From the NCBI RefSeq assembly GCF_020857975.1, contig NZ_JACWUO010000008.1:1-64000 (forward strand): DNA of 64,000 nucleotides. Direction: 5' to 3'. Positions 34,939-44,344 of this stretch are shown here, in pieces. Below the pieces are notes generated by a model. The model worked only from the letters and a program-made list of their open reading frames with translations, did not search any database and was not told the DNA's origin. The DNA comes from Stenotrophomonas rhizophila (GTDB lineage: Bacteria > Pseudomonadota > Gammaproteobacteria > Xanthomonadales > Xanthomonadaceae). Made by a program: the position numbers and the translations under genes. The stretch's first letter is position 1; each line of letters starts with the position of its first letter.

Positions 34939-36810
34939 ATGGGATACCGATGGACGCTGCTGGCGCTGCTGCTGGCGATGACGGCCGGCGCGGTGCAGGC
35001 GCAGGACACGGCAACGGTGCTGGCCCGGGCCAAGGCCGGCAGCGGCGACAGCCGCTGGGATGCGGTGCGCACCCTGCGGGCCGAGGGCGAGGCCTCCGCC
35101 GGCGGCCTGCGCGGTGCATGGCGGCTGGAGCAGGAGCTGGGCCGTGGCCGCTACGTGGAAACCACCCGGCAAGGTCCGTTCACCCTCACCCATGGCTACG
35201 ACGGGCAACAGCCCTGGCGCCGCGAACGCAGCGGTGAGGTGGGCCTGCTCGATGGCCAGGTGCCGCGCCGCCGCGCGCGCAGCCAGGCCTGGCTGGCGGC
35301 GCGCGCCTACTGGTACCCGGCGCGCAGTGCCGGCCGGCAGGACGCGGCGCAGCGGCAGATCCTGGCCGGCCGCCGCTACGACGTGGTGGCTGCCACCCCG
35401 GACGGGGGCGAGCGGCTGGAGTTGTGGTTCGACGCCGACTCGGGGCTGTTGCACCGCCTGGTGCAGCCGCTGCCGCCGGGGTCGCTGGTGACCGTGCTGG
35501 ACGACTACCGCGCGGTGGCCGGGCTGCGCCTGCCGCACCGGATCACCGTCGATACCCTCGATGGCGCCGGCCACGACGACCCGCGCCTGCGCCGGGAACT
35601 GCAGGTGCGGCGCTATACCGTCAACGCGGCGATGGCCGACAGCGCCTTCAGCGCGCCGCCGATGCCCACCGATGCCTACGTGGACACCGCCTCGGGGCAG
35701 ACCCGGATTCCCTTCGACCTGGTCAACAACCATATCTACGTCGATGCCGAGGTGAACGGCCGGCCGGCACGTTTCCTGGTGGATACCGGCGCGATCAACC
35801 TGCTCACCCCGGCTGCGGCCAGGCGACTGGGCCTTGCCAGCGTCGGCAGGTCGGCCATCCACGGTGCCGGCGACAACCCGGTCGAACTGGGCATGGCGCA
35901 GGGGCGGCAACTGCGTATCGGGCAGGCGCACCTGCCACACCCGGTGTTCCATGTGATCGACCTGGGCGAGCAGGTGCAGTCGATGGGCGTGCACTACGAC
36001 GGCTTCATCGGCTATGAAACCTTCCGCCGCTTCGCCACCACCTTCGACTATGCCGCGCGCGTGCTCACCTTCACCGACCCGGCCCGCTACCAGCCGCCGG
36101 CCGGGGCAGTGGCGCTGGTGTTCGAGCAGGACGACCGCGCGCCGGTGCTGGCCGGCACGCTCGATGGCATCGCGTTGCGGCTGTGGGTCGACTCGGGCTC
36201 GCGCAATTCACTGAGCCTGCTCGGCCCGTTCGTGCGCACCCATGGCCTGCTGGACAAGTACCAGGCCGGCGCGGAAACGGTGCTGGGCTGGGGCATCGGC
36301 GGCCCCAGCCGCGCGCATCCGGCACGGCTGGGCCGGCTTCAACTGGGCAGCCTGGAGGTGGCCGGCCTGGCCGGCGACCTGATGACCGGCGACAAGGGCG
36401 CGCTGGCCACGCCCCACTACGGCGCGCTGGTCGGCGGTGGCCTGCTGCGCCGCTTCACGGTGGGGCTGGATTACCAGGCCAAGCGCATGTACTTCACCCC
36501 GAACGCAGACAATGCCGCGCCCGAACCGTTCGACCGCAGCGGCCTGTGGCTGCAGGCCGAGGGCGATGTGCTGCGGATTGCCGACGTGGCCGCCGACAGT
36601 GCCGCCGCACAGGCGCAGCTGCGCGTGGACGACCGGGTGTTGTCGATCCAGGGTGAACCGGTCGGCGCGCGCGGCCTGGGCCAGTGGCGCGAGCTGCTGC
36701 GCAGCTTGCCGGTGGGCACGCCGGTGGCGATCGGCTATGCGCGCGATGGCCGGCCGGCGCAGGCCGAGCTGGTGCTGGCCGAGCGCATCGCGCCGCACTG
36801 GCCGCGCTGA
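34939..36810 (+). CDS. Secreted two-domain retropepsin-like aspartyl protease with PDZ
   Basis: 623 aa. Signal peptide (LLALLLAMTAGAVQAQD). Residues about 25-250 form a beta-rich domain resembling outer-membrane lipoprotein-carrier folds (VRTLRAEGEAS, DDYRAVAGLRLPHRITVDTLDG). Then two aspartyl protease half-domains: LVDTGAINLLT with Asp282 and LWVDSGSRNSLSL with Asp418, so both lobes are on one chain. A PDZ domain closes the protein (about 540-610: VAADSAAAQAQLRVDDRVLSIQGEPV). Periplasmic peptidase of unknown substrate. ATG at 34939 is preceded by AAGGAG, a good ribosome binding site. Follows the membrane AraC regulator. Confidence 0.85.
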   Translation: MGYRWTLLALLLAMTAGAVQAQDTATVLARAKAGSGDSRWDAVRTLRAEGEASAGGLRGAWRLEQELGRGRYVETTRQGPFTLTHGYDGQQPWRRERSGEVGLLDGQVPRRRARSQAWLAARAYWYPARSAGRQDAAQRQILAGRRYDVVAATPDGGERLELWFDADSGLLHRLVQPLPPGSLVTVLDDYRAVAGLRLPHRITVDTLDGAGHDDPRLRRELQVRRYTVNAAMADSAFSAPPMPTDAYVDTASGQTRIPFDLVNNHIYVDAEVNGRPARFLVDTGAINLLTPAAARRLGLASVGRSAIHGAGDNPVELGMAQGRQLRIGQAHLPHPVFHVIDLGEQVQSMGVHYDGFIGYETFRRFATTFDYAARVLTFTDPARYQPPAGAVALVFEQDDRAPVLAGTLDGIALRLWVDSGSRNSLSLLGPFVRTHGLLDKYQAGAETVLGWGIGGPSRAHPARLGRLQLGSLEVAGLAGDLMTGDKGALATPHYGALVGGGLLRRFTVGLDYQAKRMYFTPNADNAAPEPFDRSGLWLQAEGDVLRIADVAADSAAAQAQLRVDDRVLSIQGEPVGARGLGQWRELLRSLPVGTPVAIGYARDGRPAQAELVLAERIAPHWPR

Positions 36811-36978
36811 TCCCCCGCGCCGGCGTGCGGCGCGGGGACAGGAAGGGTCGGGTTGCCGGACAAGGGCTGCGGCATGCGGGCTGGTCTTCCCACCTGCCTG
36901 GTGCCGCGTGCGGGGCCGGCGTGATGCCTGCCCCCCGACCTCCTGTCGGTGTCCTGTCCGGCGTCCCGGTAGAGGGGG

Positions 36979-37767
36979 TCAGGGCTTGAGCAGGTCCGGG
37001 AAACGCGCCAGCGAGGCCAGGTGGAAATGCACCAGCGCCAGCCAGCCTTGGCGGTGCCAGGCCAGCACGGTGGCGTCGGGCAGCGCGGTGAAACGTTCGG
37101 CATCGACCACCTGGAAACCGAGCAGGCTGGTGTGGTGGCCGTCGGGATGGACGATATCGGCCTGGCGTTCGACCAGCACACCGGCGGCGACCAGCGCGGC
37201 GCTGAAGGCCCGGCTGGCGTTGGCATCGCCGGTGAACGCCTCGCAGAACTGCAGCGCCTGGCGGGTCAGCGCGCTCGGCTGGCCATCGGGGTCGAACAAC
37301 GGCAGGCCGTCCTCGCCGTCGGTGCGCAGCATCGGCGCGTCGGCATCGATGGCCAGGGCATAGCCGTCCGGGTCGGCGATGCGGGCGAATACGAACGGGT
37401 AGCGGCGCACATAGGCCGGCACGTATGCGCCCTGCTGCCACTGGTCGGCCACCACGAAGCGGTTGTGCTCGGCCTGCAGGCCAAGCACCGCCACCGGCGC
37501 GGCCTCGGCACCGACGAAGACCAGCGGGTAGTCGCGGGCGGCAGCGGCGAACTCGCCCACCACCAGCGGCACCGCATGGCTGGCCGCGGCAAAGCCGGCA
37601 TCGCCGGGCAGCAGGCGCCAGTGCGCATGCTCGCGCGGCGACAGCAGCACCGGCGTGCGGTATAGCGGCGGCGTGCCCGCTGCCGGGCCGCCGGCATCGG
37701 TGGTGGTGTCGGCCAGCACGTTTTCATCGGCGGCAGGCGCCGTGTGCAAGGTGTCTTCAGTGTTCAT
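36979..37767 (-). CDS. SapC family protein
   Basis: 262 aa, matching the SapC family as I know it: PVLLSPREHAHWRLLPG, PLVVGEFAAAARDYPLVFVG, VPAYVRRYPFVFARI, FCEAFTGDANASRAFSAALVAAGVL and HQVVDAERF-like RYVVDAERFTALPD near the end. Named after an S-layer secretion component in Caulobacter, but in most genomes the role is undefined. It is the last gene of the TonB/TPS locus, 52 nt past the porin gene on the same strand, which supports a link with surface-protein traffic. Start at 37767 gives the normal acidic N-terminus. Confidence 0.85.
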   Translation of the reverse strand: MNTEDTLHTAPAADENVLADTTTDAGGPAAGTPPLYRTPVLLSPREHAHWRLLPGDAGFAAASHAVPLVVGEFAAAARDYPLVFVGAEAAPVAVLGLQAEHNRFVVADQWQQGAYVPAYVRRYPFVFARIADPDGYALAIDADAPMLRTDGEDGLPLFDPDGQPSALTRQALQFCEAFTGDANASRAFSAALVAAGVLVERQADIVHPDGHHTSLLGFQVVDAERFTALPDATVLAWHRQGWLALVHFHLASLARFPDLLKP

Positions 37768-37819
37768 CGCAATACCATCGCGCAAGGGAAAGGCCGGCGC
37801 CGCGGCGCCGGCCACAGGG

Positions 37820-39553
37820 TCAGAAGCCGGCGTTGACTTCAAGCTGGAACACATCAATCGACTGCGGCGCGCCGCTGACCTGCTTGGCCGCCATCCAGCG
37901 CCCGGTCAGCCATACGTTCTTGTCGAACATGTACGAACTACCCAGGTAGTAGCCCTTGGCATTGGTGCCGCCGAGGTGGAAGTTGGAATCGTTGTAGGCA
38001 TCGGGCAGCGCATCGGCCTCCAGGCGCTTGTAGCCCAGCCACAGGTTCCAGTCGCCGGCCTGCTTGAGCGCCAGCTGGCCGAAGGTGGCCTGGACCATGT
38101 AGGCCATGTCGCCGCTGTCGATGTCCTGCGCACTGGCCACGCCGTTGGCGGCCGCGCCCAGGTTGGTGACGATGCCGCCCTGCGCACGTTCCCACATCGC
38201 GTTGCGGTCGTAGGCCAGGTTCTTGATGCCATGGCCTTCCACGCGCAGTGCATGGCCGTCGAACAACGGGGTTTCCCAGGACAGGTTGAGGTCGAGCAGT
38301 TCGAACTCCGAGGCCAGCCCGACGTACTGCGGCATCGGCGTGTTGGCCGGGTCGAGCGGATTGAGCGCGATGTTGCGCAGGAGCATCAAGGTGTTGCCCT
38401 TCTGCATGAACGCCGGGCGCGACCAGTCGCTGCTGCAGAAATCGGCGCCGGCATACAACGCGCAGGGCTGGGAGTATTCGCCGGCGATGTTGCGGAAGTC
38501 GTAGTAGCCCAGCGCCGCGCGCAGCTGCTGCTGGTCGCCGAAGCTCCAGTTCGCCCCCACCTGCAGGCCGTTGAGCCACTTGTTCTCGCTGCCCATCTTG
38601 TTCTGGCTGGTGTTGGGGAAGCTGTCGGCGGAATACTCCAGCGGGGTCAGGCCGAGCGTGGCGAACAGCGACAGGCCGTCATCGCCGAGCGGACGGGTGT
38701 ACTTGATCGCCAGCCCGTCGAAGTTGAGGTCGTTGGAGAACAGCGTGTCGCTGGACCAGTACGGGTTGCCGAAGCGGCCGCCGATGATGTCCAGGCCCTG
38801 CAGCGGTGCCCACGACAGCCAGGCCTGGTCCAGCCAGGCGTCCTTCTTGGCCAGCCCGCCGCCCAGGGTCTGGGTGGAGGAGACCGGGCCGTTGTCGTTG
38901 CCGGTGGCCAGGCGGACGCCGGCGCGGGTGTGCTCGCCCAGTTCGGCAACCACGCCCAGCCGCGCGCGGATGCGCCAGGAGTTGTTGCGGTCCTGGCGGG
39001 TGTTGCGCAGCGGCGGCAGGTCCAGGTTGGTGTTGCCGTTGACGTCGTAGCCGTTGCCGGCGTTGATCCGCGCCCAGTCCACTTCGATGTCGCTGTTGCG
39101 CTCGGAGTACAGCCGGCTTTCGTTGCGTACGCGCACATCGCCCTGCACGCGCAGGCGCTGGGTCCAGTCCGGCACCTGGTCCGGGGCGGCCCAGCCTTCG
39201 GCCTTGGCCTGGGCCATCATGCCGGCCTTGACCTCATCGCGGATTTCATCGCGCACGCTCTGCGGGATGTAGGGCACGCGCACATCGCCGGGCTGGGCGA
39301 CGATCGCGCCGGCCGCAGGTGCGGCGGTGGGCGTGCGCGCCGCTTCGCGCTGGGCTTCCAGCAGCAGCGCCTGGCCGGCCTCGGGCTTGAGCGCGCCGCT
39401 GTCGATCAGGCCGCGGATCAGCTTGATCATGGTGCTTTCGCCGGCCGCGTCCTGGGCCTGCGCGCCAGCGGCGAACAGCGACAGCGCCACACCGGTGGCC
39501 AGGGCGGTGCTGCGCAATCCCAGCAGCGTGGAACGAAGGGTTGAACGGGTCAT
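37820..39553 (-). CDS. Putative outer-membrane porin (Porin_5 type)
   Basis: 577 aa. Signal peptide ending in FAAGAQAQD. A short coiled-coil-like segment follows (about 38-105: IKLIRGLIDSGALKPEAGQALLLEAQRE), then a transmembrane beta-barrel with many alternating strands and the terminal aromatic residue (ends VFQLEVNAGF). Matches the large putative-porin family found beside TonB genes. Start: ATG 39553 begins a normal signal peptide; ATG 39595, 14 codons earlier, is possible. Sits between tonB and the SapC gene in one transcription unit. It may be an exit or uptake channel coupled to the TonB system; substrate unknown. Confidence 0.8.
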   Translation of the reverse strand: MTRSTLRSTLLGLRSTALATGVALSLFAAGAQAQDAAGESTMIKLIRGLIDSGALKPEAGQALLLEAQREAARTPTAAPAAGAIVAQPGDVRVPYIPQSVRDEIRDEVKAGMMAQAKAEGWAAPDQVPDWTQRLRVQGDVRVRNESRLYSERNSDIEVDWARINAGNGYDVNGNTNLDLPPLRNTRQDRNNSWRIRARLGVVAELGEHTRAGVRLATGNDNGPVSSTQTLGGGLAKKDAWLDQAWLSWAPLQGLDIIGGRFGNPYWSSDTLFSNDLNFDGLAIKYTRPLGDDGLSLFATLGLTPLEYSADSFPNTSQNKMGSENKWLNGLQVGANWSFGDQQQLRAALGYYDFRNIAGEYSQPCALYAGADFCSSDWSRPAFMQKGNTLMLLRNIALNPLDPANTPMPQYVGLASEFELLDLNLSWETPLFDGHALRVEGHGIKNLAYDRNAMWERAQGGIVTNLGAAANGVASAQDIDSGDMAYMVQATFGQLALKQAGDWNLWLGYKRLEADALPDAYNDSNFHLGGTNAKGYYLGSSYMFDKNVWLTGRWMAAKQVSGAPQSIDVFQLEVNAGF

Positions 39554-39608
39554 CGGCTTGCTCGCAGAAAAGGAAGATTCAAGGGAAAACGTCATCGTGG
39601 CCGCTGCC

Positions 39609-40304
39609 TCATGCGCCGGGACGGCGGCCCTGCACCAGCACGCGTGCGGGGAAGTCCAGCGCGGCCGGCGGGCGTTCGTCGATGCGGCCGACCGCGCGGA
39701 TGGCCTGCAGCACGCGTTCGTCGGCCTCGGCGTTGCCGCTGCCACGCAGCAGCTCCACCCGGGTCAGTTGGCCGGAGGCGTCCAGCCACACGTTCACGGT
39801 CAGCTGGAAGGCCAGGCGCCGCACCTTGTCGTCGCGGGCCACCGCCTGCTGCAGCACATAGCCCAGGTAACGGCCGTAGCTGGCATTGCCGGCACCGCCG
39901 GCACCGGTGCCGCTACGGCCACCGCCGCTGCCGGACTGGATGCCGAAGCTGTCGCCGCCGGCCTGTGCGTCGGCGTCCATGGTCACCGGGTCGGCGGTTT
40001 CCGGCGTCGGCGCTTCCTCGGTGGGCTTGGGCACCTCGTCCAGCGGCTCCGGCTCGGGCATCACCTGCTCCTCCGGCTTGACCTCCGGTTCGGGTTCGGG
40101 CTCCGGCGGTGGCGGCGGCGGGGGTGGCGGCAGCATCACCATCGGCACCTCGGCCACCGGGCGGCGGGTGCTGGCCGGGTCCTTGAACAGCAGGTACCAC
40201 AGCGCCAGCACCAGCAGCGCCAGGCCGGCGACCACGGCCACCAGCGGCCACCAGCGTCGCCACGCCGGTACGCGCCCGGCGGCGGGGGAAGGGAGTGGAC
40301 TCAC
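39609..40304 (-). CDS. tonB: TonB energy transducer
   Basis: 231-aa protein with GTG start at 40304, preceded by AGGGG and lying 4 nt after the exbD stop; no ATG fits. One transmembrane helix (LVAVVAGLALLVLALWYLLF, about 20-40), then a long Pro/Glu periplasmic spacer (PPPPPPPPEPEPEPEVKPEE) and a C-terminal TonB domain (about 145-230: YGRYLGYVLQQAVARDDKVRRLAFQLTVNVWLDASGQLTRVELLRGSGNAEADERVLQAI). It transmits proton-motive force to the outer membrane. The companion ExbB-like and ExbD genes are directly upstream, so this is a dedicated TonB system of the adhesin locus. Confidence 0.88.
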   Translation of the reverse strand: MSPLPSPAAGRVPAWRRWWPLVAVVAGLALLVLALWYLLFKDPASTRRPVAEVPMVMLPPPPPPPPPEPEPEPEVKPEEQVMPEPEPLDEVPKPTEEAPTPETADPVTMDADAQAGGDSFGIQSGSGGGRSGTGAGGAGNASYGRYLGYVLQQAVARDDKVRRLAFQLTVNVWLDASGQLTRVELLRGSGNAEADERVLQAIRAVGRIDERPPAALDFPARVLVQGRRPGA

Positions 40305-40308
40305 GCCA

Positions 40309-40722
40309 TCACCCCTGCACTTTGCCGGTGACCAGGCCGACCTGGTTGAGCTCGATCCGGCGCAGCAGGTCGAGCACTTCGACCACGCGGGCGTACTGCA
40401 CCTGCGCATCGCCACGCACGATCACCGGGAAATCCGGATTGAGCGCCTTCTCGGTGCGCAGGCGGTCTTCCAGTTCGGCCAGGCTGACCGGAAACGCATC
40501 CAGGAAGATCTGCCCGGCGTTGTCCACCGTGATCGCCTTGGTCTTGGGCTTTTCCAGCGCCATGCTGGAACTGGCCTTGGGCAGGTTGACCTCGATCCCG
40601 GGGATGGTGGCGTTGCTGGTCAGGATGAAGATCACCAGCACCACCAGCAGCACGTCGACGAACGGGGTGACGTTGATGCCCTTCTCGCGCTTCTTGATGC
40701 CGAACCGCTTTGCCCTTGCCAT
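40309..40722 (-). CDS. exbD: ExbD biopolymer transport protein
   Basis: 137 aa. N-terminal basic tail, one helix with the key Asp (NVTPFVDVLLVVLVIFILTS, Asp about 23) that carries protons, then the periplasmic domain (IEVNLPKASSS, VIVRGDAQVQYARVVEVLDLLRRI). ATG at 40722 has AGGAG upstream. It lies 11 nt downstream of the ExbB fusion gene and 4 nt upstream of tonB, so the three are clearly co-expressed. Confidence 0.93.
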   Translation of the reverse strand: MARAKRFGIKKREKGINVTPFVDVLLVVLVIFILTSNATIPGIEVNLPKASSSMALEKPKTKAITVDNAGQIFLDAFPVSLAELEDRLRTEKALNPDFPVIVRGDAQVQYARVVEVLDLLRRIELNQVGLVTGKVQG

Positions 40723-40732
40723 GGTGGTCTCC

Positions 40733-42553
40733 TCAGGCCTGGACCGGACGCGCGTCGGCGGCCGGTGCGCTGCGGTCGAACTCTTCGGCCAGGCGCGCGG
40801 TGAACTCATCGACGAACACCGACATGTCCGCGGCGATCGCCTCGGCGCGCGAGGCCAGCCAGTTGTAGCCAAACAGCGCCGGGATCGCCACGCCCAGGCC
40901 GGCGGCGGTGCACAGCAGTGCCGCGGCCATGCCCGGGGCGACCGAGTTGATGTCCACCGCACCGGCCATGGCGGCCACCGCGAACACCAGCATGATGCCG
41001 ATCACGGTGCCGAACAGGCCGATGTAGGGCGCGCCTTCGATGGTGGTGGACAACCAGTTCATGCGCTTGGACATGCGTTCGGTTTCGCGGGTGACTTCGG
41101 CGTCCATCGAGGCGCGGATCGAGGTGATCGCCGCGGCGGTCAGGCCGTGGTGGTGCGAACCGCGGCCGTCCATTTCGTCCATGGCGATGCGGTACAGCCG
41201 CCACAGCGTGGCGTTGTCGCGGATCTGCGCGCTGATCACGCCGCTGCGGTCGCGTTCCTGCAGGGTGGCCACCGGCGCGCCGACCACCTGCTTGTACTGC
41301 GCGGTGAAGGCCTCGTTGGCCTTGGCCACGGTGCCGAAATAGCGGCTCTTGGCGATCATGATCGCCCACGACAGCAGCAGCATCAGGCCCAGCACGATCA
41401 CCACCACCCAGGCATCGACCGGCATCGCCTTGAGGATGAAACCGAAGTGGCTGACGCCGGCCGACTGTTCGTCCTCGCCGAAGGCGACCAGGCGCGACTC
41501 GGCGCCCTGCGCGCTGGCATCGGCCAGCAGCAGCGTGGCCGGACGGGCCACCTTGGACACGCGCACTTCGTCGATATCGCCCAGGAACGGCTGGGCCACC
41601 GGCACCGCCGGCGCGATGGCGACGGCACCGGCCGCGGCGGCCGGCGCCGCGTCGCCGCCGAGCAGGGCTTCACCGGCGAACGCCGGCAGGCGCGCTTCGA
41701 TACGTACCGCTTCACGGCCACCGACATGCAGCACCACCGCGCCATCGGCGGCGGTCACCGCCAGGTGCGCCCACTGCCCGGCCTTCAGGGCCGGCACCGG
41801 CTGGCTGCGCTGCTGGTTGACGCGCACGTAGGGCACGCCGTTGTCCAGCCCGACGATGAACACATCCTCGCCTTCGCGGCGGGTGTAGATGGCCTGGTCC
41901 GGGCCAAGCTGGCCGGGCTTGATCCAGGCCGAGAAGGTCATCGGGGCGCCGGCGGCGATCGCCAGCGACGGCGAACCGGGCAGGTGCAAGGGGGTGCCAG
42001 ACAACTGCGCGCCGCGGCCGATGATGGCGCCGTCGGCCGACTTGAATTCGCCGCCGAGCGGGTTGACGTAGGCGGTGGTATCGCGCGCTTCGGTGCCGCT
42101 GTCGGCGAAATGGTAGACCGCGCTGTAGTCCGGGTCGAACACCCGCTGGCCATTGCCGGCCGCCGGCGCGCCGGGGTTGCCGTAGTACATCCAGACCGTC
42201 TGCGGCGCGGTGCCGCTGAGCGCCGGCAGGTCGACCCAGATCAGCGCCATGCCCAGCGCCGCGTCGTACTGCTCGACCTGGTGGTTGAGCACGGTATGTC
42301 CGTCGGCGCCGATGAAGCGCAGGTCGTTGCCGCCCTCGGCCACGCCGTCGAAGGCGAAGTTGCCGGTGTGCAGGCGGATCAGCACGGGGGTGCGGCCCAG
42401 GTTGCCGCCCAGGGCCGCACCGTTGGGGCCGGCGTCCAGGGTGATCGGCTTGCGGTACTTCCAGTCGGCCTGCCACCACGCCGTTTCGGCGTGGGCGACA
42501 CCGAGCGTGGACATGCTCAGGCAGAACAACAACAGGGCAAGAAAGCGTTGCAT
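40733..42553 (-). CDS. DUF2341/LamG-like domain fused to an ExbB/TolQ proton channel
   Basis: 606 aa. Signal peptide (LLLFCLSMSTLGVAHAE), then DUF2341 (about 25-130: WWQADWKYRKPITLD, WVDLPALSG, WMYYGNPGA), a LamG/concanavalin-like domain (about 140-335: YHFADSG, FSAWIKPGQLG, GQWAHLAVTAADGAVVLHVGG, FLGDIDEVRVSKVARP), a membrane helix (381-400) and an ExbB/MotA/TolQ channel (to about 590: RMNWLSTTIEGAPYIGLFGTVIGIMLVFA, AALLCTAAGLGVAIPALFGYNWL). Normal ExbB is about 240 aa, so the N-terminal 370 residues are an added periplasmic sugar- or protein-binding module. It should work with ExbD and TonB downstream. Lies between TpsB and exbD. Confidence 0.88.
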   Translation of the reverse strand: MQRFLALLLFCLSMSTLGVAHAETAWWQADWKYRKPITLDAGPNGAALGGNLGRTPVLIRLHTGNFAFDGVAEGGNDLRFIGADGHTVLNHQVEQYDAALGMALIWVDLPALSGTAPQTVWMYYGNPGAPAAGNGQRVFDPDYSAVYHFADSGTEARDTTAYVNPLGGEFKSADGAIIGRGAQLSGTPLHLPGSPSLAIAAGAPMTFSAWIKPGQLGPDQAIYTRREGEDVFIVGLDNGVPYVRVNQQRSQPVPALKAGQWAHLAVTAADGAVVLHVGGREAVRIEARLPAFAGEALLGGDAAPAAAAGAVAIAPAVPVAQPFLGDIDEVRVSKVARPATLLLADASAQGAESRLVAFGEDEQSAGVSHFGFILKAMPVDAWVVVIVLGLMLLLSWAIMIAKSRYFGTVAKANEAFTAQYKQVVGAPVATLQERDRSGVISAQIRDNATLWRLYRIAMDEMDGRGSHHHGLTAAAITSIRASMDAEVTRETERMSKRMNWLSTTIEGAPYIGLFGTVIGIMLVFAVAAMAGAVDINSVAPGMAAALLCTAAGLGVAIPALFGYNWLASRAEAIAADMSVFVDEFTARLAEEFDRSAPAADARPVQA

Positions 42554-42589
42554 TGACGGTATCTCCGGGGAAGGCGTGGAAGCTCGGGC

Positions 42590-44197
42590 TCAGTAGCTGG
42601 CGCCGACGCTCAGGTGCAGGCGGTTGGCGCCCTTGGTGGTGGTCGGGCCGTCGCTGAGCGAGTGGCCGTAGTCCAGGCGCAGGTTGTAGTGCTCGCCGAT
42701 GCGCAGGCTGCTGCCCAGGCCGATGGCGCTCATCCGCGCGCTGTCGGCCTGTTCGGGCAGGGGCCGGCGCAGGCCCAGCCAGGCGCCGTCGATGAAGCCG
42801 TACAGGCGCCAGTCCTGCAGGCCCCACCAGCCCAGCGGGCGGGTGCGCCATTCCAGCGTGGCCAACGCGCCGTAGTCGCCGATGCCTTCGGCCGAGCGGT
42901 AGCCGCGGGTGGTGTACATGCCACCGGCGGCGAACTGTTCGCCCGATACCAGCGGCTGGTCGGTGATCTGCGCCGACAGCCGCGCGAACCACTGCGCGCC
43001 GCTGGACAGCGTGTAGGTGTCGCTGAGGTCGACCTTGACGGTGAAGAAACTGGGATCGGCATAGGCGCGCTTCCAGTCGAACTCATCGTCGCTGCTGCCA
43101 TAGCCGAACAGGCTGCGCGCGCCGAACACGGCCTGCAGCGCCACGCTCAACTGGTGCTGTTCACCCTGGCGGAAACCGCTGTAGGCCAGGGTCAACGGGG
43201 CGTACTTGAGCGGGGCGAAATCCGAGGCCTGGCCGACCATCGCCACCGACTCGTCCAGGTCCTTGAAATCCACCCCGATCGACAGCTGGTGCCACCAGGC
43301 GCCGGTCATCGGCAGGCTGTGGGTGAGCTTGACGCCCAGCGCATGGCCCTTGCCGGTGACGTTGGTCTGCCCGCTGGAGACCACGTTGCTGTCGGAACGG
43401 TAGCCGGAGAAGTCCAGCATCCAGTCCGGGCCGGCCAGCGGCAGGCCGTAGGCGGCCGACCAGACATTGGCCTGGTCCAGGTCCTGCGGCGCGGCGAAGA
43501 AGGTCAGCGAGGCGGTGTGCTCCTTCTGCCAGAGGTTGTCGTGGCCGATGGTGGCGATGCTGCGCAGCGGCTCGGTGTCGGCGCTGTGGTCGTTGTTGAG
43601 CGAAGCGCTGTAGCGCCACGGCGATTTGTCCTCGACCTTGAGTTCCACGTCCATGGTGCCTTCGGCGGTGCCCTGCTTGACCAGCGGCACCACCTGGCGC
43701 TTGCCGCCGCGGTTGAGCGCGGTCAGCTGCTGTTGGGCGCGCTCGAAATCGGGCACCACCCCGGCCTGCAGCGCCGGCACGCGCGCGCCCAGCCGGGCCG
43801 GGTCGTTGTGCTGCGCACCGACCACCCTGACCTGGCCGATGCGGGTTTCGGTGACCTGCAGGATCACCACTCCGCCGCTGACCTGCTGTTCGGGCAGGTC
43901 GACGTAGACCGACTGATAGCCCTTGCCCTGGTAGGCGGCCTGCAGCGCCGCGCGCGCGGCCTCCACGTCCTGCAGGGTACGGTCCGGGCCCAGGTGGTCG
44001 GACACCGCCCGTTCGATCTCGCGTGCATCCAGCACAGTGTTGCCGCGCACCAGGTACTCGTTGATGTTGACGCGTGCGGCGCTGGCCGCCGGCGACGCGG
44101 CTTGCGCAGGGGCGTCCTGCGCGGCCGCCGTGGCGATCGCGCACGACAGGCACAGCGGCAGGCAGGCCCAGGCCAGCGCCGGGAAAAGTGGGGACAT
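42590..44197 (-). CDS. TpsB-type outer-membrane transporter (ShlB/FhaC/HecB family)
   Basis: 535 aa. Signal peptide (ACLPLCLSCAIATAAAQD), then POTRA domains (about 40-190: VNINEYLVRGNTVLDAREIERAV, GYQSVYVDLPEQQVSGGVVILQVTETRIGQVRVVG, VPDFERAQQQLTALNR) and a 16-strand barrel ending in a terminal aromatic (LHLSVGASY). Family members thread their partner TpsA exoprotein across the outer membrane through POTRA recognition. The partner is the giant haemagglutinin gene directly upstream. Start ATG 44197 chosen as the first signal-peptide Met. Confidence 0.92.
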   Translation of the reverse strand: MSPLFPALAWACLPLCLSCAIATAAAQDAPAQAASPAASAARVNINEYLVRGNTVLDAREIERAVSDHLGPDRTLQDVEAARAALQAAYQGKGYQSVYVDLPEQQVSGGVVILQVTETRIGQVRVVGAQHNDPARLGARVPALQAGVVPDFERAQQQLTALNRGGKRQVVPLVKQGTAEGTMDVELKVEDKSPWRYSASLNNDHSADTEPLRSIATIGHDNLWQKEHTASLTFFAAPQDLDQANVWSAAYGLPLAGPDWMLDFSGYRSDSNVVSSGQTNVTGKGHALGVKLTHSLPMTGAWWHQLSIGVDFKDLDESVAMVGQASDFAPLKYAPLTLAYSGFRQGEQHQLSVALQAVFGARSLFGYGSSDDEFDWKRAYADPSFFTVKVDLSDTYTLSSGAQWFARLSAQITDQPLVSGEQFAAGGMYTTRGYRSAEGIGDYGALATLEWRTRPLGWWGLQDWRLYGFIDGAWLGLRRPLPEQADSARMSAIGLGSSLRIGEHYNLRLDYGHSLSDGPTTTKGANRLHLSVGASY

Positions 44198-44344
44198 CAG
44201 TGGCTTCTCGATGCGGAAAGTGGAAGGAACCGGTTCACCGCGGCACCTGCGCGATCACCGCGATGGTGCGCAACGGGGATAACAGCGGCGTTGCACGCAC
44301 GCGGCAACTGCACGGCAGGCGCGGCGGCGCGAGCGGCGCCGCAC

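Noticed and set aside
40295..42556. 753-codon plus-strand open frame over exbD and the ExbB fusion
   Set aside because: Shadow frame; the minus-strand genes have clear motifs, ribosome binding sites and short intergenic gaps.
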